DNA of 64,000 bases from Prochlorococcus sp. AG-402-B19 (GCA_003279615.1 QCHM01000007.1:18360-82359), one strand, 5' to 3'. Positions 41,651 to 52,149 are shown, numbered from the stretch's first letter. Notes: a model not told the origin generated them from the sequence alone. Program-made: numbers and translations.

Positions 41651-41896
41651 TCAACTATTAATTTTTTGCCAAATAATTTCAGCATCTCTAAAAAGGTAAA
41701 TAGCTTCTTTTCTACCAACGGCTCTTTCAGCATCGTTCATCAACTTAATATAGCTCTCTCTCAAAGCCTGCTTTTCCATGACAACTTTGGTGAAGATATT
41801 AAGCTTTTCAGATCGATCGTCTACATTTCTTTTAGCTCCATTCTTCATGAATCGATGCGGGAATCTAGCTCTTACCCGAACGTTATGCCTACTCAT
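41651..41896 (-). CDS. hypothetical protein
   Basis: 81-aa basic ORF. Confidence 0.5.
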   Translation of the reverse strand: MSRHNVRVRARFPHRFMKNGAKRNVDDRSEKLNIFTKVVMEKQALRESYIKLMNDAERAVGRKEAIYLFRDAEIIWQKINS

Positions 41897-42320
41897 TTAA
41901 CAAGATCTAGGTTACTGATTTATTACTCGAACATTCTGAAAAGGCAAGATATCAACTGCGTGTAGGGTTAACCTCCAATTTTTTATTCAACTAGGAAGCT
42001 TTACCCACTTCGATTCCATAGTCTTTCGCGAGTTCTATCAACTCTTGGATTGACAAGTCAACTAGATAACTTCGGATGCATTGAAAAGCATTAAAGCTCT
42101 CAATACTTTTTCTCTCATTGAACATTGCACGAGAGATTCTTAGAGCTAAGGCTTCTTTAGTGAAAATTGCACAAAAACAACTAATACAATGCTATTAAAT
42201 TTCTGGATATGTGTGTGTACAAATCATCTTAAAAAAAAACAAAAAATAAAATCAATATAGTTGTCCGCAAAGTCACACTCAGCACATTGACCTTTTAATA
42301 TTTTACTCAAAGGAATAATT

Positions 42321-42533
42321 ATGACAGAAGCAAAGAAAAACAAAAAACTTGGATTTGTCCCAAAGACGTCAAAGACTTCAGAAAAAAAAGAGGTAATTAA
42401 AGAGCCCAAAGGAAGACTTATATCCTGGTCTCCCTGGCCTCCTGCTAATTTCAAAACTCGTTACCCAGCATTCCCTTTAGTTACGACTGTTTTGATTTTA
42501 ATAATTTTACGCTGGCTAACCTTAGCTAATTAA
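42321..42533 (+). CDS. hypothetical protein with C-terminal TM segment
   Basis: 70-aa ORF with Lys-rich N-terminus. Confidence 0.55.
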   Translation: MTEAKKNKKLGFVPKTSKTSEKKEVIKEPKGRLISWSPWPPANFKTRYPAFPLVTTVLILIILRWLTLAN

Positions 42534-42575
42534 CTACTAGTAAATAGTTAAAAGTTATATAAGGAAAGTTGTTTT

Positions 42576-42758
42576 TTAAAAGTGAAAATAGGGGATTTCT
42601 CTTGGGGGGGCAGTACGCGTAGAACAGATTCCAAATTGCAAGCACTCCATCACATCATCATCATATTTTGGCTTGTAATTAGAAAACAAATCAGACATTT
42701 CATTTCCTTGAATGGAAACCCCAGAAAAATTTCGAAATAATTGCTTTGAGAATGGCAT
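42576..42758 (-). CDS. ECLQFGIC-family small protein (copy 3)
   Basis: MPFSKQLFRNFSGVSIQGNEMSDLFSNYKPKYDDDVMECLQFGICSTRTAPPREIPYFHF*; ATG within the TTG-start ORF. Confidence 0.65.
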   Translation of the reverse strand: MPFSKQLFRNFSGVSIQGNEMSDLFSNYKPKYDDDVMECLQFGICSTRTAPPREIPYFHF

Positions 42759-42982
42759 GGTTAGACATCTAAACAACCTGCTTAATTTCTACTCATATTG
42801 GTTTAAGAAATCTATGGTGAAGAACACTCAAGTATTTATACAGGCAATGAAAACCAATTCAATACATAGAGACAATTGTCTAAGGATCAACTAGTCCTTA
42901 TCTTGAAAGACATTGTTTTATTAATAAGAGGCAACTTTTTCACCACGCTTTACTTTGGCTTTTCTCGACAATAAAAGTTCCA

Positions 42983-43234
42983 TTATTTTGATTTTTTTCT
43001 TTGACTAAAGCCATCCGGAGACTGAAGATAAGAAGTTTGGCCTAAATAGGGATCTTCGCCAAAAAGATCATTCATTTGCTTTTCTGTCATTTGCGTAGGA
43101 GCTTGAACGGTTTCAGTAGGATCTGAGTCTATATGCGATGAATCTATTTCATCTGCATCAACAGCCGCAGGAGAAAGAATCAGAAGGAGACCAAGAGAGA
43201 AAGAAATGATTCGGATTAGCAATGAGTTATTCAT
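42983..43234 (-). CDS. hypothetical secreted protein
   Basis: Internal ATG gives signal peptide MNNSLLIRIISFSLGLLLILSPAAVDADE. Confidence 0.55.
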   Translation of the reverse strand: MNNSLLIRIISFSLGLLLILSPAAVDADEIDSSHIDSDPTETVQAPTQMTEKQMNDLFGEDPYLGQTSYLQSPDGFSQRKKSK

Positions 43235-43244
43235 TTTCTTGAAT

Positions 43245-43400
43245 TTACCTATCGGTAGAATCGGAACTATCAACTTGTTCAACCGTCTCATCTTGACTTG
43301 CTTTGTTCTTATTAGATAAGGAACATCCACCTTCGCCCCATGCCAAAACAGGAGCTGCCGAAAAAGAAAAGGCAAAGACTAAAGGTAGAATTTTATTCAT
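43245..43400 (-). CDS. hypothetical small secreted protein
   Basis: MNKILPLVFAFSFSAAPVLAWGEGGCSLSNKNKASQDETVEQVDSSDSTDR*; signal peptide ending VLA. Confidence 0.5.
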   Translation of the reverse strand: MNKILPLVFAFSFSAAPVLAWGEGGCSLSNKNKASQDETVEQVDSSDSTDR

Positions 43401-43458
43401 AACAAAAATTGGAATCAAAGCAATATTAAAGCCTTTTAATAAAGTTCGTTTGACTGAC

Positions 43459-43923
43459 TTAATTCATGTCCATTCCTATTTCCATTTCATTCATAGAAAC
43501 CTCACTCTGATCACTATTTAATGGTTCTACACTAATTTCAGGCAAATCTTCTTCGCTTACTCCTGGCAAGGATGGTTCAATAACTATCCCGAGAGGATTA
43601 TCGCCATTGTCTTCTAGAATTGACGGCTTATCAAATAGAGACTTGTCTTCTTGATCTGTAAGAAATTCTGATTCTGTTAAAAGATTATTATCTTCACTAG
43701 CAATTTTTTCACTTGTATCCTTTATTAGTAATTTCGAAAGATCAACAACGTCTATGATTACTGACTTTTGACTTTCATACATATCTTGTATCACATTAAT
43801 TATTTCACCTGATTTTGTGGATTGGGAAATAAAAGCAAAACAAGTCCAGCCAGCCAGAATAATTGAGATTAAGACAATAGAAATAAAAGCAGAATACATT
43901 GCTCTTATTATTGTTTTGATCAT
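43459..43923 (-). CDS. single-TM protein with acidic tail
   Basis: 154-aa ORF with N-terminal TM segment. Confidence 0.55.
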   Translation of the reverse strand: MIKTIIRAMYSAFISIVLISIILAGWTCFAFISQSTKSGEIINVIQDMYESQKSVIIDVVDLSKLLIKDTSEKIASEDNNLLTESEFLTDQEDKSLFDKPSILEDNGDNPLGIVIEPSLPGVSEEDLPEISVEPLNSDQSEVSMNEMEIGMDMN

Positions 43924-44082
43924 TCGGTAACTTTAGATATTATTAAATCTAGGCACATCATTTAATACTTAAAACGGGCTCTTCACACCCTGTAAAGGCG
44001 TATAAATACTTTAGGGTTTACTCTCTAGTTTTTGCTACCTGAATAGAGTAGAAAAATAATAGGTTATTTAGGCAGCTTAATT

Positions 44083-44250
44083 ATGTCCTTTAATCCATTC
44101 AAACCTTTAATTCAAAACATCCAAGAATTATTCTGCACTAATATTCAAACTGATAAACAGCGAAAAGATGAGGACCAAGAATGCTTACAGTTTGGGATTT
44201 GTGCTGTGCAAGCCCAATCACCAAGACCAGAAGAGTTGTATTTTGGATGA
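44083..44250 (+). CDS. ECLQFGIC-family small protein (copy 1)
   Basis: MSFNPFKPLIQNIQELFCTNIQTDKQRKDEDQECLQFGICAVQAQSPRPEELYFG*; 55 aa, absent from ORF track. Confidence 0.7.
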   Translation: MSFNPFKPLIQNIQELFCTNIQTDKQRKDEDQECLQFGICAVQAQSPRPEELYFG

Positions 44251-44656
44251 AAATAATTTCAGTACTATGCCACTTCAGGAATATTTTCAATAAATTCATC
44301 TAATTCTTGAAATTTTCGTTCTAGATAAAAGATCTTTTTGGTTTCAGTCATTTCATCAGAATAAAATTTCACTGGTAAATTAGAAAGAAGGTTATCACCA
44401 CTCATCAATCAAGTTTCACTTAATTTTTACACTATTAAACCTAATAATCAAAAAGAACCAACCTCTACAACTATTAAATTTTTGTATACCATACTTAAAA
44501 TCTTCAAGGAATTTCTAGAGAAATATGTTTCTCAAAATGTACAAATCTTCAGAGACTAACTTTTAATCATTAAACAGAATAAATACTTAAGTGTTTATTC
44601 TCTAGGTATCATCAGCCCCATAGGAGTAGAAATAGAATGTGGATCTTCGAACTCCT

Positions 44657-44845
44657 ATGTCCTACGGAAATCGGTTTGCTCAATTGACTACAGAGGCTGC
44701 AGAAAATGCCGCTCGACTTGTTCTTAGTCAACTATCTGAAAGACTTAGTTTTTCAAAGCATCGAACAAACAACGATGAAGAAATGGAGTGTTTGCAATTT
44801 GGCATATGTTCTTATCAAGTTCAACCACAGAGAGTAAATTTCTAG
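44657..44845 (+). CDS. ECLQFGIC-family small protein (copy 2)
   Basis: MSYGNRFAQLTTEAAENAARLVLSQLSERLSFSKHRTNNDEEMECLQFGICSYQVQPQRVNF*; ATG downstream of the GTG start in the ORF track. Confidence 0.7.
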   Translation: MSYGNRFAQLTTEAAENAARLVLSQLSERLSFSKHRTNNDEEMECLQFGICSYQVQPQRVNF

Positions 44846-45004
44846 AGTGTCTCAAATGAAATACACTGAACTAATTTTGATATTTTCGTCATTATCATTG
44901 ACCTTTTTAGGTTTCTCTTTTCTCTCAATTTAATTCATTGAAGTTGTTGAGAAACGTATGAAAAGATTAAATAGAAATTTGGCGATAGTAATGATTAGTA
45001 AAAA

Positions 45005-45391
45005 TCATTGATTATCAGAATCTTCCAGAAGATCTGAATATTCTGATGAATGTAAAATTGGCAACTCAGAAGCGCTATTAGTTGATCTAACTAACAAAGC
45101 AGTTAATTCTGCTGTCCTTTTATTATTAATAACATTGTTACCATGAGCAGAAACTGCAGCTCCAGCAACAAGGGCAGAAATTGGTTTCCACCAAGGTAGA
45201 GATTTTAAGTCATTCTTTTGAACTTCTGCCCAGAGAAAACCCAGCCCAAGCAAAACTCCAAAAACGACTCCAGACCATTGACATATTTCAGCTGAAATTG
45301 ATGTAGTATTTTCAGCAGCATTAATTTGATCTTCCATTAGGTAAAAAAATCGCAAGAAAAGAGCATGATTACTCACATAATATAAAAGCAC
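45005..45391 (-). CDS. hypothetical membrane protein
   Basis: 128-aa ORF; likely start at MEDQINAAENTT. Confidence 0.5.
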   Translation of the reverse strand: MLLYYVSNHALFLRFFYLMEDQINAAENTTSISAEICQWSGVVFGVLLGLGFLWAEVQKNDLKSLPWWKPISALVAGAAVSAHGNNVINNKRTAELTALLVRSTNSASELPILHSSEYSDLLEDSDNQ

Positions 45392-45733
45392 TTCTTAAAA
45401 CATATGAACATAAGTAATTAATCCAATCTGATCATACATTTTAAATGTATTTATTTTGCTATTGACGGCAAAATTGAATACATCAAAAAAAAGCTAAGAA
45501 TATAGATTGATGAGACTTATTTTTTAGAAGCTCAAGAATAAATCATAAAATTTTCAAATATCATCCTTTAGACAATCCTTTGATCAATTTCAACTAAATA
45601 AAATCAAGCGTCCAAATTCATAAATTTTGCAACATTACTATGCCATTGAATGAAGAATAACTAAATATTTAATTTGATATTACAAAAACCCCTTCCTCCA
45701 TGCTTGAAACTCTTTTAACACAAGAGTCATGAA

Positions 45734-45907
45734 TTAATGCAAGTGAAAAACTTTTTCACTGAGTACAAAAATCAAAAGGCCTATAGAGGAGATTGCAAGT
45801 ATTACTCCACCAAAAACAAGAGAGTTGTTTTGTTCAAAGTTTTGTTGAGCTACAACTGTTTGTTTTTTTGAGGGATTTGTTTTTTTTACTTTTTTTGGTT
45901 TACTCAT
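45734..45907 (-). CDS. small single-TM protein
   Basis: MSKPKKVKKTNPSKKQTVVAQQNFEQNNSLVFGGVILAISSIGLLIFVLSEKVFHLH*. Confidence 0.55.
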   Translation of the reverse strand: MSKPKKVKKTNPSKKQTVVAQQNFEQNNSLVFGGVILAISSIGLLIFVLSEKVFHLH

Positions 45908-46233
45908 TAGATTTAATTTAGTTAGTTAGTTAGTTCTCTGGGTAGTTAATTAATTAATTAACTGAAGCTTTAAAATTAGATTCTCATACAGCATCTCCCC
46001 AGAATGTTATTTAGCCCGTTATCTGAAAAATATATTACTATTTTCAAGTTGTAAGCATCTCATGTGTCCCATCTGAAGCCTAGAATATTTAATTAATTCA
46101 ATTTGGACTTTCTTTGTCGTTTCTTTTTTAAGAATCTAAAGAGCATTTCATATTACATCTACTTTATCTATAAGGAAGCTATTATCTTCAGGCTCTTTTT
46201 ACTCAACAAAGTCTTTTTTTTGCTAATACTCCT

Positions 46234-46497
46234 TCAGTGGTTCAATTTATGATTATGTGTTGTCAATTTCCAAGCGTTGTATAAGGATTTTCTATTTATC
46301 TCTTCTCTAAGAATTAAACGATCTGCAGCGATCAAAGGATTATCATTAGGAAGGAAGGGAGCCCTTAAAGAAACACCCAAACCTTTAGCTTCTAAATAAA
46401 TCCCCCCCTCCATATGTACTATTTGAAATTCCCAACATTTTTTCCAATAAAGTGAGAACGGATTACTTGCAAAAGTACCAAGACTTTTAAAAAACAT
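46234..46497 (-). CDS. hypothetical protein
   Basis: 87-aa ORF. Confidence 0.45.
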   Translation of the reverse strand: MFFKSLGTFASNPFSLYWKKCWEFQIVHMEGGIYLEAKGLGVSLRAPFLPNDNPLIAADRLILREEINRKSLYNAWKLTTHNHKLNH

Positions 46498-46588
46498 GAG
46501 TAATTGAATGTATTGAATGTCTAGATATTAGATAGCAAAAAACAAAAACCATAATTGCATTAACCGCTACTCCTTATATTATTTCGCA

Positions 46589-46777
46589 TTATTTTTGACC
46601 CTTCTTCTTCTGTCTAGCAAGTGCATCATTTTCAAGAGTTGTATTTATTAACCCCTGGTAGTCTCCTCCTGCCGAGGCAACACCAAACATCAGAATAAAC
46701 CCCAAGCCAGCAATAATCGTTACGACCCATGTACCTGTAGCCATATTTAGAGGAATTGCAAATAATGGAGAAGTCAT
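46589..46777 (-). CDS. small membrane protein
   Basis: 62-aa ORF with one TM segment and basic tail. Confidence 0.55.
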   Translation of the reverse strand: MTSPLFAIPLNMATGTWVVTIIAGLGFILMFGVASAGGDYQGLINTTLENDALARQKKKGQK

Positions 46778-46936
46778 TATGGGTTGATTATAAAAAATAT
46801 CATAGACATTTTTTTTATGAGTTAACTTTATAAGATTAAACTAAGTCACATTTCTGATCGTGATAGTCATCAAAACATGCTGCTTCAACAGTTATAACAC
46901 TTGTTTCTATAGATTAATCTACTCCATACTCCAAGA

Positions 46937-47269
46937 CTAATTTTCAGAGAAGTTAGTAAATAATTCGTCATTGATACAGCCAACTAGACCTGTCTTTTGA
47001 TATGACTCATCAACTTTTGTCATTTCATAGTCATCTTCATGAAAAGAGCATGTGTACATAAGATTTATCACTCGATCTAGATCAATATTTCTGTCTACGA
47101 CATCCTGCCAAAGCCTTTTAGTCAATTCTTCATCGCCTCGATCAAATTGAGCCTGAACCAAATCACGTACAAGATGAAAAACTACTTGACGATCATCACG
47201 AATTCTTTCATCATTATTTTCCAATAAAACTTCTGATGTATCTGGATTGAAATTATTTATAAGAGTCAT
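46937..47269 (-). CDS. hypothetical protein
   Basis: 110-aa soluble ORF. Confidence 0.55.
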   Translation of the reverse strand: MTLINNFNPDTSEVLLENNDERIRDDRQVVFHLVRDLVQAQFDRGDEELTKRLWQDVVDRNIDLDRVINLMYTCSFHEDDYEMTKVDESYQKTGLVGCINDELFTNFSEN

Positions 47270-47459
47270 CTAGGATTTCAAGCATATTTGTATCCAATTT
47301 TACATAAATATTCATTATAGCAATCAGTAATTATTTGGATCTTGCCATTATTTGTTTTTATAAAACAACAATTTTTTTTAGTCATCCTTAAATAAATTTA
47401 TGAAGATTCACCGACAACCTCAAAAAGTGCTCTATACCTAAAAAAATTACTTATCTAAA

Positions 47460-47633
47460 ATGGCAAAGGCATTTCGTGTTGACGCAGGATTTGACAATCC
47501 TGATGTAAGCCGCAGATTTTTATGGATTCAATTTATTGTTTTTACTGGATTGAATGTTCTTTTCTTAGTTATCTTCCTTCTGTATAAATACAACACAACA
47601 TTTCATAGCGTAATAACAGGTAGACCTTCATAG
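47460..47633 (+). CDS. small single-TM protein
   Basis: MAKAFRVDAGFDNPDVSRRFLWIQFIVFTGLNVLFLVIFLLYKYNTTFHSVITGRPS*. Confidence 0.55.
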   Translation: MAKAFRVDAGFDNPDVSRRFLWIQFIVFTGLNVLFLVIFLLYKYNTTFHSVITGRPS

Positions 47634-47705
47634 CGCTTATATAACTTTAAGCCAATGGTCAATTGATTCAAAATCGAATATTCTTGCAAAGATTTAAGAA
47701 TTAAA

Positions 47706-48086
47706 ATGAAAAAATCTTTTATTGTGGGATTAACGGCAGCATCCATAGGTCTTGCTGTAGGTTATCAACTTCCTAGAACTGGTAGTGCTGGATATGTTGT
47801 AATTACAGGTACTACAAAAAATAGAGAAGCTGCTAAGGAATATTTTCAAAACGTTAATCAATTCACCAAGGAGTGTGGTTTTACGACTTTGGTATTAGAC
47901 AGAAATACGGATATCAGGGAAGGAAACAAGAGAGGAGATGGTGGTCCTCTGACTGTTATTGCAAGGCATCCAAAAGGTAAGGATGCAGTAGTGAATTGCT
48001 ACGAATCAAATGAGTATCAAAGATTAAAAGCTATTCGAGCGCCTCATACCAATTGGAATTTTCGCATCACAGAAGGAACAAAATAA
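47706..48086 (+). CDS. hypothetical exported DUF1330-like protein
   Basis: Signal anchor then YVVITGTTKNREAAKEYFQN ... VIARHPKGKDAVVNCYESNEYQRLKAIR; resembles DUF1330. Confidence 0.55.
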   Translation: MKKSFIVGLTAASIGLAVGYQLPRTGSAGYVVITGTTKNREAAKEYFQNVNQFTKECGFTTLVLDRNTDIREGNKRGDGGPLTVIARHPKGKDAVVNCYESNEYQRLKAIRAPHTNWNFRITEGTK

Positions 48087-48616
48087 ATCCAATGAAATAA
48101 ACTCAATAAATTCGCTAATTCCTATTGGCTAAAATATCCTGACTTATAAATCACGAGCAAGTGTAGATATATTAAATTAATAAAAACAAAATAATGTTAT
48201 CCCATCGAAAGAAAAAGAAAGTGAACTAAAAGCAAGAATAGCTCATAGGATTTCATACCTTATTTATTAAATGCTTAATAATAATCTGTAATTCCTTAAT
48301 AAGCATTTTATGTTTTAATATTATCGTAGTTCAATTGAATACAACTTAAGAAGAAATTAAGGTTAACTAATGTTGTAAGAGTTAGGGTTCCAGCGAATTA
48401 GTTGAGTTTATCAATTGAATATATTTTTTAAGTATTAGGAGGTTTAGACAATTTATTCACACTGAATTCTAATAATTAGATTAATCACTACATCAAATAA
48501 AAGATTTAATTTCAGCTTTCGAAAACTTAATCACAAGGATCACAATAACTTTTGCTAAGTGGGGATTCAAAAATCAAAAAAAACCTATAAATTCTGCTTG
48601 CCCAAGAAAAATCAAA

Positions 48617-48787
48617 ATGCAACTTACCACCTTCGCGTTGGCTTTCTCAGAGTGGGGAATTGGAAGATTCCCATTAGATTTGATTATTTTTCTATCAGTA
48701 GTATTAATTTTTGCTCTACCAGCAGGTATCAATAGAAAGAAGATATTTGTTGAAGGTGATGCTTTTACAACAAGGATGAAAAGCTAA
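48617..48787 (+). CDS. small membrane protein
   Basis: MQLTTFALAFSEWGIGRFPLDLIIFLSVVLIFALPAGINRKKIFVEGDAFTTRMKS*. Confidence 0.5.
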   Translation: MQLTTFALAFSEWGIGRFPLDLIIFLSVVLIFALPAGINRKKIFVEGDAFTTRMKS

Positions 48788-48885
48788 TAGGAAACGGTCT
48801 CTAAAGAAAGCCTGACTTAGCCTACCAAGGGACCAAATTGCATATAGTAAATATATACTAATAGCGAAGTGTAGTCTCTAATGAT

Positions 48886-48972
48886 TTATTGACCATGGCA
48901 GATACATTTACCACCCTTCCAGGCTGAACATTTCTTTTTTTTGCACTTCTTCTTTTTCTTCTTATCTCCCAT
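48886..48972 (-). CDS. 28-aa Lys/Cys-rich micropeptide
   Basis: MGDKKKKKKCKKKKCSAWKGGKCICHGQ*. Confidence 0.45.
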   Translation of the reverse strand: MGDKKKKKKCKKKKCSAWKGGKCICHGQ

Positions 48973-49115
48973 AAGAACTAAATTTTATTTTTTGATTTTA
49001 CTAGAGGCGAATTTTAGCTTGATGAATTATCAACCTTAAAAATTTGCATCTATGAATATTTTCAACTTTATCAGCCATAAGGAATCACCTTTGATAAAAA
49101 AGTTGAATTCAATTT

Positions 49116-49298
49116 TTATTGGTTGTAATACCTAACTAAATCAACAATCAAAAAGATAACAAACCCAACAGCTAGCACGAGTGGCAATATTTGACTTCTC
49201 CCAAGTTTTTGGAAGATATTTGGGCTTTCATCCTTCTTTTCTTTTTTAATTGCCCTAGGAGGCAAACCTTGTTCTTTTCTCCTTTTAGCTTCTCCCAT
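49116..49298 (-). CDS. small membrane protein with MGEAKRRK N-terminus
   Basis: MGEAKRRKEQGLPPRAIKKEKKDESPNIFQKLGRSQILPLVLAVGFVIFLIVDLVRYYNQ*. Confidence 0.6.
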   Translation of the reverse strand: MGEAKRRKEQGLPPRAIKKEKKDESPNIFQKLGRSQILPLVLAVGFVIFLIVDLVRYYNQ

Positions 49299-49860
49299 AA
49301 ATTGTAAAAGCCCAACAGTCTTAAATGATGACGTCTTTATTGCTGAAATTCTAGAATCGTAAAGATTAAAACAAAATATTTTAAAACTTGGTGATGACTT
49401 CTCGATAAAGAATTTATGGAACCATTGAATAAAAAATTAAAGAGGAAAGGAATGAAACTGGCAATCTATTCAAAGTGTTTGCTACAAAGCTTTGATTAAC
49501 AGGATATACAACAACAAAAAATGTCTATATGTACTGAATCAAAAAGTTCCACTTCTTCCAGATGATGCTAGGGCTATCATTACAGGGAAAAGTGTTCATA
49601 GTGTTACATTAAATACAATCTATTATGACTATTTGATAGATCCTTATATTCATAGAATTTGATGGCTATGACAATCACAAAAAAACTCACCTATAGATAT
49701 GCTTTCACGTTGTTAAAAATGAAAAATGCTGAGGGTAGAAATGAATATATGGATTTAGCGAAAGAAGCAAATCTTTTATGGCATCAAATAGTTAGCCAAA
49801 AATCTAAAAATATACCTCGTATTAATTGTCGAGCATAACTCTTTTCTTCTAAGTCTTTAA

Positions 49861-50172
49861 TTAAGCAAAAACAGGTTTTTTTGGAGCAGGATTATTACGA
49901 CCAGGTCCAATCAACTGAACAAACTTATTTTTAATAAAGGATCCAAGGCCAAGATCAATAAGGATGTGCAAAACAAGGGAAACACAAAAAATCGCATAAA
50001 AAATAACGTGGCAAATAAAGGTATTTACAAAATCAGACTTTTCAGACGAAACTTCGCTTTCATTTAATTTAGATGGAATGAAATCATTAATTGAATTAAC
50101 ACTTGCTGATTCGACCAATCCAAATGATACGAGTTCCTGATCTTTTACTGTTGGAGCAGCAGTAGCAGTCAT
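49861..50172 (-). CDS. membrane protein, paralog of 31078..31395
   Basis: NTFICHVIFYAIFC...IDLGLGSFIKNK. Confidence 0.65.
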   Translation of the reverse strand: MTATAAPTVKDQELVSFGLVESASVNSINDFIPSKLNESEVSSEKSDFVNTFICHVIFYAIFCVSLVLHILIDLGLGSFIKNKFVQLIGPGRNNPAPKKPVFA

Positions 50173-50485
50173 AACAGAAGTCTTAATTAGATCTACCTTA
50201 CTTACTTATTGATAAGTTTGGCTTATGACTTTATTTTTCGTTTTAAATCTTTTTCAAATAAGACATTGTTTCCAGATCTTTCTTCAACATGATTGGCACT
50301 TTTTGAACATCAAACCTGTTTTTTAACTTTGAAATCTTTTTTTCAAAGAATGTAATGATAGACATCAACGTATTTAAGTTTTATCCATTAAATCGAATGG
50401 ACAAAAATCTTCAATGCGTAAGAATTACCATCAATAAAAGAGGGCTATTGCCTCCATAGAAAAATCAACTGTAAATTTCTAAATT

Positions 50486-50683
50486 TTACTTCGTAAAAAG
50501 AGAGCTCTTTACACCAGCTTGTTCCCACTTTTTAATAACTGGCCTTAGGAATGACATTGGGAGGGCAGTTAAAACAGCAAATGAAACAACGAGAATTAGG
50601 TCAGTAGTAAAATGATTTATACCAAAATCAGTGCCTGAAAGCCAGAGCCAAGGGAATGCAGAAGCAAATAAATTAGTTAGCAT
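50486..50683 (-). CDS. small membrane protein
   Basis: 65-aa ORF with TM segment. Confidence 0.5.
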   Translation of the reverse strand: MLTNLFASAFPWLWLSGTDFGINHFTTDLILVVSFAVLTALPMSFLRPVIKKWEQAGVKSSLFTK

Positions 50684-51085
50684 TGATTTTCTTCAAGTCA
50701 TGAAAGCATATAAGAGCTTTGTATCAAATTATTCTTGGCTTAGTAAAAATTATTAGTTAATACATATTTGCTAGATTTTATTAAAGTTGAAAAACGTCAA
50801 TTCGTTTATTCAACTCTTTTACCTTTAATCAATCCATCAATGGACAAAATAGGCTTTCGATAAGAACAAAAACAAAAAGTAGTAGTGCACTAGTATCAAG
50901 AATAACTTCGGTATATATTGCGTTTAAGAAAGCAACTTATAATAAGCAAGACATTAATAAAACTCGCATACAAAAACCTTTTTTGTGGAGTCGTAATCAT
51001 AGCTATAAATTGTTAATAAGAAGCCAAAAACCAAAAGGCATGGGGCTATTACATCAGCAAAAGTTCAAACAAAAAAATAATTGTT

Positions 51086-51382
51086 CTAGGACTTAGTTTT
51101 CTTAATCAATGAGATTGTTTCATCTAAATCTAAGCAAGGTTGTATAGTTATATCCATAAAATTTCTCCAAGGATGCCAAAGTTTCCATATCGTTTCTAAA
51201 GAATCTGTCCTAACTACACAATGACCAATACCATTTTGAATCATGAAAACCCATGAAAGAACCTCATAGGTTTCTGGTCTGTTTTCTACTCCTCCTGATT
51301 CGTACCATTTAACCAACATATCTCCACCTACTTCTTGATCTTCTCCATCATTGAATTCATAAGAGATTAGATAACGCTGCAT
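51086..51382 (-). CDS. hypothetical protein
   Basis: 98-aa ORF. Confidence 0.5.
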   Translation of the reverse strand: MQRYLISYEFNDGEDQEVGGDMLVKWYESGGVENRPETYEVLSWVFMIQNGIGHCVVRTDSLETIWKLWHPWRNFMDITIQPCLDLDETISLIKKTKS

Positions 51383-51534
51383 AGATCAGAAAGGAAACGA
51401 AATAACTTTTATAGTTTGCTTAAACCAACAAAATTTTCAATTGAATATTTTACTTTAAAAACCTTAATGTTTTTATTAATATCCTTCAATAAAAAAAATA
51501 AAATAAAAATAGATTATTTATCTTTATAAAATAA

Positions 51535-51921
51535 TTAGTAGGAGCAACTATTAATAATAGTATTTTTAATCAACTTATCATTAAGTGGTTTATCCCAATT
51601 CTTAACTTGATTAAGGTCGCCATTAACAGGAAGTTTACTAAATAATCTATTCTCACAATCAACTGCTATCAAATATGAATTTGTATTTATGATCTCATGA
51701 TCTTCAGGATTGATTTCAGAGTATTTAGTTATAACAGAAAGAAAACCTCTATTATTGTATTTTATTGAATTAACATCTATAAATTGTAATTCATTACTTG
51801 TGTTAGCCACTTCTATCCAATTTATCTCCTTAGAATACAACCCATCAATACCAGTGAAAAATATTAGAGAAAAAATATAGCAAAAGGTTAATGCAAACAT
51901 TATCTGTTTTCTAAAGGGCAT
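51535..51921 (-). CDS. hypothetical exported protein
   Basis: Signal-like N-terminus; WIEVANTSNELQFIDVNSIKYNNRGFLSV resembles small secreted surface-adhesin-like proteins. Confidence 0.5.
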   Translation of the reverse strand: MPFRKQIMFALTFCYIFSLIFFTGIDGLYSKEINWIEVANTSNELQFIDVNSIKYNNRGFLSVITKYSEINPEDHEIINTNSYLIAVDCENRLFSKLPVNGDLNQVKNWDKPLNDKLIKNTIINSCSY

Positions 51922-52149
51922 AATTATTTTCTTGTTATGTATATATTGACTACCACTTAAGCCAAGAAATTATAAAAAGTCATTTAAATCTTATATTAAA
52001 TATACATAAGTTATCTTTTCTTAAACAGTGAAAAATAGTGTTATCTATAGATCATATTGAATTAATCAAACTCATGCCAACAAAAGAAGTCTTATATTCC
52101 TCAGCAAGAGACCATGTATATAGCTAAAAAATAAATCTTTTTTAATAGG

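Noticed and set aside
42321-42533. Possible high-light-inducible (Hli) protein
   Set aside because: Lacks the chlorophyll-binding ExxNGRxAMIG motif.
42576-44845. ECLQFGIC proteins as prochlorosin/lanthipeptide precursors
   Set aside because: No Nif11-type leader, no double-Gly cleavage site and no LanM-like enzyme recognised in the window; left as unknown function.
45914-45964. TTAG and TTAA tetranucleotide runs
   Set aside because: Simple AT-rich microsatellite; palindromic AGTTAATTAATTAATTAACT is expected from the repeat unit.
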